From Oscillospiraceae bacterium (lineage in GTDB: Bacteria; Bacillota; Clostridia; Oscillospirales; Acutalibacteraceae): DNA of 58,435 bases. The DNA is taken from assembly GCA_012520505.1 (NCBI GenBank), contig JAAYOC010000041.1, positions 1 through 58,435 on the forward strand, written 5' to 3'. Below, in pieces: positions 52,978 through 58,435 of this stretch (positions are counted from its first letter, which is position 1; each line of letters begins with the position of its first letter). The notes beneath the pieces are model-generated. The model did not search any database and was not told the origin of the DNA. It saw only the letters and a program-made list of their open reading frames with translations. Position numbers and translations under genes: made by a program.

Positions 52978-54438
52978 TTATCGATTTATTGACATATAAA
53001 ACTTGGAAATTCCAGCAAATAAATCTGACGGCAGCATCGATGCAACGCCTCTTTCTTTACTCATAATATCGGCGGCTCTTCCATGTATATATGCACCTAC
53101 AGAAGCTGCGTCAAAGCTTGATAATCCTTGGGCTAGTAATCCTCCAATCATTCCTGAAAGAACATCACCCGAGCCACCTTTTGCAAGTGCTACATTGCCG
53201 GAGCTATTCAAATAAATTTTGGCACTGGAAGCTACTTCTGTAACAGGTCCTTTCAACAAAACAGTCACGCCATATTGAGTTGCAAACTCTACAGCTGAAA
53301 GTCCACCTAGCCTCTTCATCTCACCCATATGTGGAGTAACAATAACATCTGAGCATTCCTTTAGAATATCTATACAATCCACAATTGCATTTAAACCATC
53401 TGCATCTAAAACAACAGGACATTTAGCAGCTTTAAGTAAAGAGCAGACTATAGAAGTAATATTTTCAGATCTGCCAAGACCGGGTCCAATAACAAGCACA
53501 TTTGCCTTTTCTACATATTCAAGTAATGGAGTACGAGATGCCAACTTTCCTGATTCATCCTCCTTCACCGGACAGAGCATTACCTCAGGAGCATGTGCTG
53601 CGAGAGCAGGATATGCTGAAGCCGGGAATGCGACAGTAGTGAGGCCGGCGCCGGTAACAACCGCTGCTTTAGAAGCAAGACAAGCGGCGCCCGGCATATT
53701 TCTGCTTCCTGCGACAACTAGAACAGAACCAAAATTATGCTTGTGTGCAAAGTCATCACGAACTTCTAAAATAGCTCCTACTTCTTCGTCGCATAAAGTG
53801 GTATATGAATGCTCAATATAATCTAAAGCTTCTTCAGATATGCCAATTTCAAGCACCTCAATTTCTCCGCAAAATGACTTAGCAGGAAGCAAAACATGTG
53901 CAGGCTTTAAACAAGTGATTGCAAGAGTTACATTAGCACAAACACATGTATCTACCATTCCGGTGTCAGTATCTACTCCACTTGGAACATCAATCGCAAC
54001 AACAAAACTAAAAGTAGAATTTATCATTTCAAACACAGATGCAATTGTCTCGTCCGGAGTACCATGAAAACCGATTCCAAACATACAATCCACAATTATA
54101 TCTGCCGACCTAATACAAAGGTCTATGTTATGTCGTACTATTTCAACTCCCGCTGTTCTTGCGCGATTTAGCATCTCTATTGCGTCAGGAGCCGTCGGTT
54201 CTCCGAAAGCAAGTACTGCTGTAACATCAAAACCTGCTTCATGTAATTTCCTTGAAATTACAAAACCGTCTCCGCCGTTTTTTCCTTTACCACAAATAAC
54301 GCAGAACTTGCCTTTATAACGCTCGAGATATTTAGCACAAGCTGAACCCGCATTTTCCATAAGACGAATGAATCTTGTGCCTATTTCATTCTCGCGTTCT
54401 TCAACAAGACGAATTTCTGATGCTGTGTAGATCCTCAT
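52978..54438 (-). CDS. nnr: Bifunctional NAD(P)H-hydrate epimerase / ADP-dependent dehydratase
   Basis: Repairs damaged NAD(P)H hydrates. The 486-residue fusion has the N-terminal epimerase domain (NnrE/YjeF, 1-210; GKGKNGGDGFVISRKL, VDCMFGIGFHG, AIDVPSGVDTDTG) and the C-terminal ADP-dependent dehydratase (NnrD, 220-486; GSRNMPGAACLASKAA, VIGPGLG, VTPHMGEMKRL and AKGGSGDVLSGMIGG with the catalytic Asp). Its start overlaps the acpS stop as ATGA, a pairing frequent in bacteria. Confidence 0.96.
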   Translation of the reverse strand: MRIYTASEIRLVEERENEIGTRFIRLMENAGSACAKYLERYKGKFCVICGKGKNGGDGFVISRKLHEAGFDVTAVLAFGEPTAPDAIEMLNRARTAGVEIVRHNIDLCIRSADIIVDCMFGIGFHGTPDETIASVFEMINSTFSFVVAIDVPSGVDTDTGMVDTCVCANVTLAITCLKPAHVLLPAKSFCGEIEVLEIGISEEALDYIEHSYTTLCDEEVGAILEVRDDFAHKHNFGSVLVVAGSRNMPGAACLASKAAVVTGAGLTTVAFPASAYPALAAHAPEVMLCPVKEDESGKLASRTPLLEYVEKANVLVIGPGLGRSENITSIVCSLLKAAKCPVVLDADGLNAIVDCIDILKECSDVIVTPHMGEMKRLGGLSAVEFATQYGVTVLLKGPVTEVASSAKIYLNSSGNVALAKGGSGDVLSGMIGGLLAQGLSSFDAASVGAYIHGRAADIMSKERGVASMLPSDLFAGISKFYMSINR

Positions 54439-54812
54439 TTATTCTCATCTCCATAAGCAATAACAACCGCCATTGCAAGGCTGTCTGTATGCGTCAAACT
54501 TAAATCAAATGAAAGCCCTTTTTCCGCAACTATTTTAGCGGCGTTTCCAATAAAGTGCAAAGAGGGTTTGCCAAGCGAATTTCGAATTACTTGCACCTCA
54601 GCCAGCGCAAACCCGCGTATTCCGGTCCCAATGGCTTTGGAAAATGCTTCCTTTGCACAAAACGTCGCCGCTAAAGAATGTGCTTTCATTCCGGTATCTT
54701 CAAAATATTCTATTTCCAGTGGGCTAAAGACTCTTTCAATAAAGCCCGGAGTCTTAATGGATTTCTCAATTCTGGAAATCTCAATAGCATCTATTCCTAA
54801 TGAATATTTCAT
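54435..54812 (-). CDS. acpS: Holo-[acyl-carrier-protein] synthase
   Basis: Attaches 4'-phosphopantetheine to the acyl carrier protein. The 125-residue protein has the metal-binding Asp in GIDAIEISRI and the FCAKEAFSKAIGTGI motif, with LSLTHTDSLAMAVVIA at the end. The ATG at 54812 has GGGGGTG 5 nt upstream; an ATG 7 codons earlier is in frame but lies within that site. Confidence 0.96.
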   Translation of the reverse strand: MKYSLGIDAIEISRIEKSIKTPGFIERVFSPLEIEYFEDTGMKAHSLAATFCAKEAFSKAIGTGIRGFALAEVQVIRNSLGKPSLHFIGNAAKIVAEKGLSFDLSLTHTDSLAMAVVIAYGDENK

Positions 54813-54857
54813 ACCAGCACCCCCAAAAAACATTTTAACAAAAAGAAAGGAAAAAGA

Positions 54858-54883
54858 AAAGGCGGAGATAATACTCCGCCTTT
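54858..54883 (-). terminator. Terminator after the vWA surface gene
   Basis: AAAGGCGGAG/CTCCGCCTTT stem (54858-54867 with 54874-54883), 6-nt loop, followed on the minus strand by TCTTTTT. Nearly the same stem follows the related gene at 57901. Confidence 0.92.
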
Positions 54884-54891
54884 AAAATTAT

Positions 54892-57619
54892 TTAGATTTC
54901 CTTGTCTTCGTTCTTCTTACGAAGTAATACGAATCCAAGACCTGAAGCTGTAAGAACAGACATCCATGCAAAAATCACATTTTCGTCACCTGTACGTGGA
55001 GAACCGTCAAGAGGTGTTGTATCAATAATTTTAATTACAGGAGCCGGTTTTTCAGCTGGCTTTGTTGGTTCAGCAGGGCCAAGTGGTGTTTCATCAGGAA
55101 TGACAATTTCCGGAAGTTTCTCCCACTTAGCATAAAGAGTAATATTTGCTGTTACTGCCGTTGAGAAGTCATATGCGTTTTCACAATCTTTATCTGTATA
55201 CCAGCCACCAAATGTATACCCTTCAGCTGAAGGAGCAGCCGGTGCCGCAACTACTGCACCCGGAATTACATTTGTATAATTTTCCGGCATACCGGTTACA
55301 GGCATAAGTGTATTTTTATCAAATGTTACTGAATAATATGTAACCTTAATTGTATATTTATTTGTTGCAGTTCCGTTATTGCTAAATGTAACATTTGCTG
55401 AATCAACAGCAACGTCGCCTGCTTTAACATTGATAACAAAGAAATCTGTATCTTCAAGCATTTCATATTCAGCAAAACTTGCAATTACTGCATTATCAGC
55501 CTTAGCTACATCAAATGTAAGTGCCGGAGCTACGCCTGCCGGTGTAGGAGCACCAGAAGTAGAAGTCCATACTGCTTCTACATAGTCCTTAAGATTAACC
55601 TTTGTTCCGGCATCAACTGTGTCATCTTCTTCAGTAATTGCCGGTGCCCAAACGTAAACTGTAGCATTCTTTACTGTAGCTCCATCACATTTACCCGCCG
55701 TAGCAACAGCCGGAGCACCTGTTACAGACGCATCTATTGGAGTAACTGCACAACTAACTTTATAAGTTGTATCCTCTACAAGAGCAACATTTGCTCCTGT
55801 GAATGTACCTTCTGCAAAAGTCTTGCCTGCTTCAATCAAATATGTTCCTACTACATTATCATTACTGTCTTTAATTGTGTACAATATGTCCACGTAAGCA
55901 TTAAGACTTCCATCAGGACCATTAGCTGTGTTAATAATCAAATCCTTTAGATTTGCCGTTTGTGTTATATAAATTGCAAAATCTTGGGTTGCAAACTCAT
56001 ATCTTACCGAAATATCTGCATGTGGCATTGGGAAATTAGCAACAAGTTGATTATCTTTATAAATTCCTGTATTCCTGCTGTTTGTCTCAATGTTATTTCC
56101 ACCATATGTCTTTGAATAATCAGGAGTTATCGTAAACTCAATAACAAGTTTTTTACCATAGTCGTCCGTTGTCTCTGGTTTTGGGTCTTCTGTAACACAA
56201 TTATCTTTAAAGTTAAAACCACTTACCTTTACAGATTTTCCGACAACCGTTTTTGTTGCTGCAAATGCAACAGGCTCTGCCCAATTACCTTCACCTGCTT
56301 CTTTAGCAACCGTGTAAACATTAATTGAATTTTCATCTGCACCTTCCGGAAGAGCAAAGTTATCGGCAACAATGTCATGAACAACTGTCTCTGAACCTAA
56401 TTCTACACTTGTTGTTACAGTAGTATCATCAATTTGTTCAGCAATTGTCTGGAACACATTTGAAAGAGCACCCGCATTATCTGCCGCAAGATAGAAATTT
56501 GATCCTGGTGTACGAGTACCACCGTTATTCAAATTTGTAGCATTAGGATAGTTCGAAGAAACAAAATGCATATATCTATTCATTTTTCTTTGGGTATTAT
56601 TGTAAGGACTAATCGGTCCATTTGGATTTGCGCCACTAAAAATTCCAATAGTGTATACACTTGCACCTTTATCTTTAATATCCTTACTAGCACTGATAGC
56701 ATCATCTGCAACATCGGGATCAAATCCACTATGATGATTTGGCTCACCATCTGTAAACATTACAATAACCTTATTACTCTCTCTGCCTGCAGGTATGTCA
56801 TTGATAATTGTGTATGCATGTTCCATACCATAATCAGCTGCTGTTGCTCCACTAGCTGTTAAGCTATTAACAGTATCTTTTAGAACTATTGCCGCATTAG
56901 CATCTGCCTTAACATCAGTAAGAGTTTTTACTATCTGCGAATAGTTGTAGTTATAAGGACCATATGTATCGTTTCCTATTTCATTTTTCTTTGTGCCAGC
57001 AAACTTAACAATTGCAATTCTGTTGTCAACATCATTATCAACTGCATTTGCTCTAATAGAATCAATAAAGCCGTTAACAGCTGCCTTTAAAGCATCCATA
57101 CGTCTAACATAAACCAGCCGATTGTTATTGTCATTAATATCAACCCATTGATAGCTACCAAAAGGCCAAAGACCGACATATATATACTGTTGCCATGTTT
57201 GTGTATCTACATTGTATTTAATAGATGTATCGCCGTTATCAAAAGCATAATACCCTGCTGTCTGACCAAGAGTTGTATCAAGACTACCCTTAGCATCTTT
57301 GTATCTACCAACAGTCATTCGGTCTCTCATTGAACCTGAAACATCAAGCACAAGAACGATATCTGCCGGAACAGCTTTTTCTACAATTGTAGTTGTTGTT
57401 ACAACTTCACCAGTGGCATATGCCTCAAGTTGCACTTTATATGTGCCGTCCTTGTTGTCGGTTACTCTTTTAGCGAGTTCTAAACCGTCAGCCGTTAGCA
57501 TACCTTCATAATTTTGACCTTCAATAGGTGTTTCTTCTGCGTTTACTACTAAGCTTATTGGAACCAATGACAAAATCATTGCCAAGCATAGTATAAATGA
57601 GAGAATTCGTTTTTTTCAT
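54892..57619 (-). CDS. vWA-domain surface protein, frameshifted in the signal peptide
   Basis: A large secreted protein of about 908 residues. The ATG at 57619 has AAGGGG 8 nt upstream, but the A7 run just after it puts the start out of frame; with six A residues it reads MKKRILSFILCLAMILSLVP, a clean signal peptide. An in-frame TTG at 57585 is a poor alternative. The von Willebrand A domain (about 70-395) has MIDAS motif VLVLDVSGSM and MFTDGEPN. After a long beta-rich region comes a Listeria-Bacteroides-type repeat (EGYTFGGWYTDKD, about 800-850), a proline linker, and a tail with SPRTGD, a hydrophobic helix and RKKNEDKEI. Likely a wall-anchored adhesin (inference). Promoter of the AACGGTGCGC class. 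Confidence 0.82.
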
Positions 57620-57683
57620 ATTTTTAACCCCTTCACAATATTGTTTTTATTTTTGGGCCTTGAACAAATATAATGTTTATTCC

Positions 57684-57716
57684 AATATATAAAAACCATT
57701 ATATTTGCGCACCGTT
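57684..57716 (-). promoter_or_regulatory. Promoter of the vWA gene with AACGGTGCGC element
   Basis: AACGGTGCGC (57707-57716), 17-nt spacer, TATATT (57684-57689) on the minus strand. Outside this element the region does not resemble the surface protein 1 and 2 leaders, so the shared bases are probably functional. Confidence 0.65.
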
Positions 57717-57866
57717 CAATATTTGTTAATATTCTAATAATTTATAGCATTTAAAACAATTGAAATATGCTATGAACGTTTTCAGCATTTTATTGTTTTT
57801 TTGTCCATGTTGCACTAATCAAATTTTAATCCATAATGACTAAAAATCACTTAATGATAAAAAGAA

Positions 57867-57890
57867 AAGGCGGAGAAAACTCTCCGCCTT
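57867..57890 (-). terminator. Terminator after the partial surface gene
   Basis: AAGGCGGAGA/TCTCCGCCTT stem (57867-57876 with 57881-57890) and AAAC loop, followed on the minus strand by TTCTTTTT. Confidence 0.92.
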
Positions 57891-57900
57891 AAACTTGTAT

Positions 57901-58434
57901 CTAGATTTCCTCGTCTTCGTTCTTCTTACGAAGTAATACGAATCCAAGACCTGAAGCTGTAAGAACAGACACCCATGCAAAAATCACATTTTCGTCACCT
58001 GTACGTGGTGAACCATCAAGAGGTGTTGAATCAATGATTTCAATTACAGGAGCTGGCTTTGTTGGTTCAACAGGACCAAGTGGTGTTTCATCAGGAATAA
58101 TAATTTCCGGAAGTTTTTCCCACATAGCATAAAGAACGATATCCGGTTCTGTTGTAAGATTCATAACTTCCTGTTCATCAACATATGAATCGCCTTCACC
58201 AAGTGTATCCGTATTCCAACCAGCGAATACATAACCTGCTCTTACAAACGCATTTGCGTTAAGCTTTTCAGTTACATCGTAAACCATTTCTTGGTCTTCC
58301 ATTGTACCTTCAGCATCAGCTGCATTCTTATCGAACACTATCACATATTTATTTGCTGCCCACTGTGCAACATATGTAGCATTTGCTGTTACTTTATCTG
58401 CAACTGTTGGTGACCAACCTGTGAAGTGGTAACC
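57901..58434 (-). CDS. C-terminal part of a second TGD-anchored surface protein
   Basis: The frame is open to the right edge of the window, so the N-terminus and promoter are missing; at least 177 codons are present. It shows two Listeria-Bacteroides-type repeats (GYHFTGWSPTVADKVTANAT at the edge, and AGYVFAGWNTDTLGEGDSY), then a linker, TPLDGSPRTGDENVIFAW and RKKNEDEEI. The last 90 or so residues and their DNA are almost identical to the vWA gene's end, as is the terminator. It is a recent duplicate or a product of gene conversion. Whether it also has a vWA domain cannot be seen. Confidence 0.85.
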   Translation of the reverse strand, partial: GYHFTGWSPTVADKVTANATYVAQWAANKYVIVFDKNAADAEGTMEDQEMVYDVTEKLNANAFVRAGYVFAGWNTDTLGEGDSYVDEQEVMNLTTEPDIVLYAMWEKLPEIIIPDETPLGPVEPTKPAPVIEIIDSTPLDGSPRTGDENVIFAWVSVLTASGLGFVLLRKKNEDEEI

Positions 58435-58435
58435 A

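Noticed and set aside
54813-54857. Promoter for acpS in the gap after the vWA terminator
   Set aside because: A TAAAAT-like box is present but no acceptable -35 outside the terminator hairpin; not supportable.

Overview
The window is a stretch of AT-rich chromosome from a low-GC Gram-positive bacterium, most likely an anaerobic member of the Clostridia. The evidence is the gene content: HprK, a DUF4364 protein next to an MreB-like actin, AddAB, RecD2, a class A RNase P RNA, TGD-type cell-wall sorting tails, ribosome binding sites of the AAGGAGG type and sigma-A style promoters. There is no phage, plasmid, insertion sequence, CRISPR array or tRNA. It is mainly core chromosome with one accessory surface-protein region and the edge of another.

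Layout: 1-395 is the 3' end of pntB on the plus strand, facing a minus-strand nucleoside catabolism cluster (pdp, deoC, a patatin-like hydrolase, deoD, deoB, cdd) that ends in hprK and begins with mreB and a DUF4364 gene (575-8751). Next come a NarL-type response regulator and two histidine-kinase-like genes (8939-12237), then three tandem paralogous secreted surface proteins (12369-16468), the third frameshifted. A HicB-like remnant, comFC, recD2 and rnpB follow (16651-20280). Two plus-strand genes encode an LCP-family wall ligase and a four-helix membrane protein (20592-22525). On the minus strand lie hemW, lepA, a small ORF and a DUF5696-like lipoprotein (22725-27952), then ldt, murC and an acyl-CoA synthetase-like gene (28467-32795). 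addB-addA run on the plus strand (33116-40016). The rest is minus strand: an OmpR-type two-component system (40042-43171), a long macromolecular-synthesis operon tmk - frameshifted DUF2156 gene - GNAT - DJ-1 - mltG - U32 - dgt - dnaG - rpoD (52746 down to 43293), acpS-nnr (52978-54812), a von Willebrand A surface protein, and the 3' end of a related surface gene running off the window.

The most unusual signals are non-coding. Three surface-protein genes, two adjacent and one 43 kb away, share a 10-base element AACGGTGCGC exactly 17 nt upstream of a -10 box, with no recognisable -35. murC and the acyl-CoA synthetase gene share a roughly 150-bp upstream module carrying three palindromes at conserved spacing. 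A 41-bp tandem repeat lies directly upstream of the lipoprotein-lepA-hemW promoter. Three genes carry single-base frameshifts: two in signal-peptide coding regions of surface proteins, two in poly-A runs (one gene is both). These may be phase-variable or slippage sites, decay, or sequencing errors. comFC carries two separate in-frame short tandem expansions.

Functions are assigned from motifs read by eye. No database search was possible, so family names for the surface proteins and the DUF proteins are recollection plus inference.
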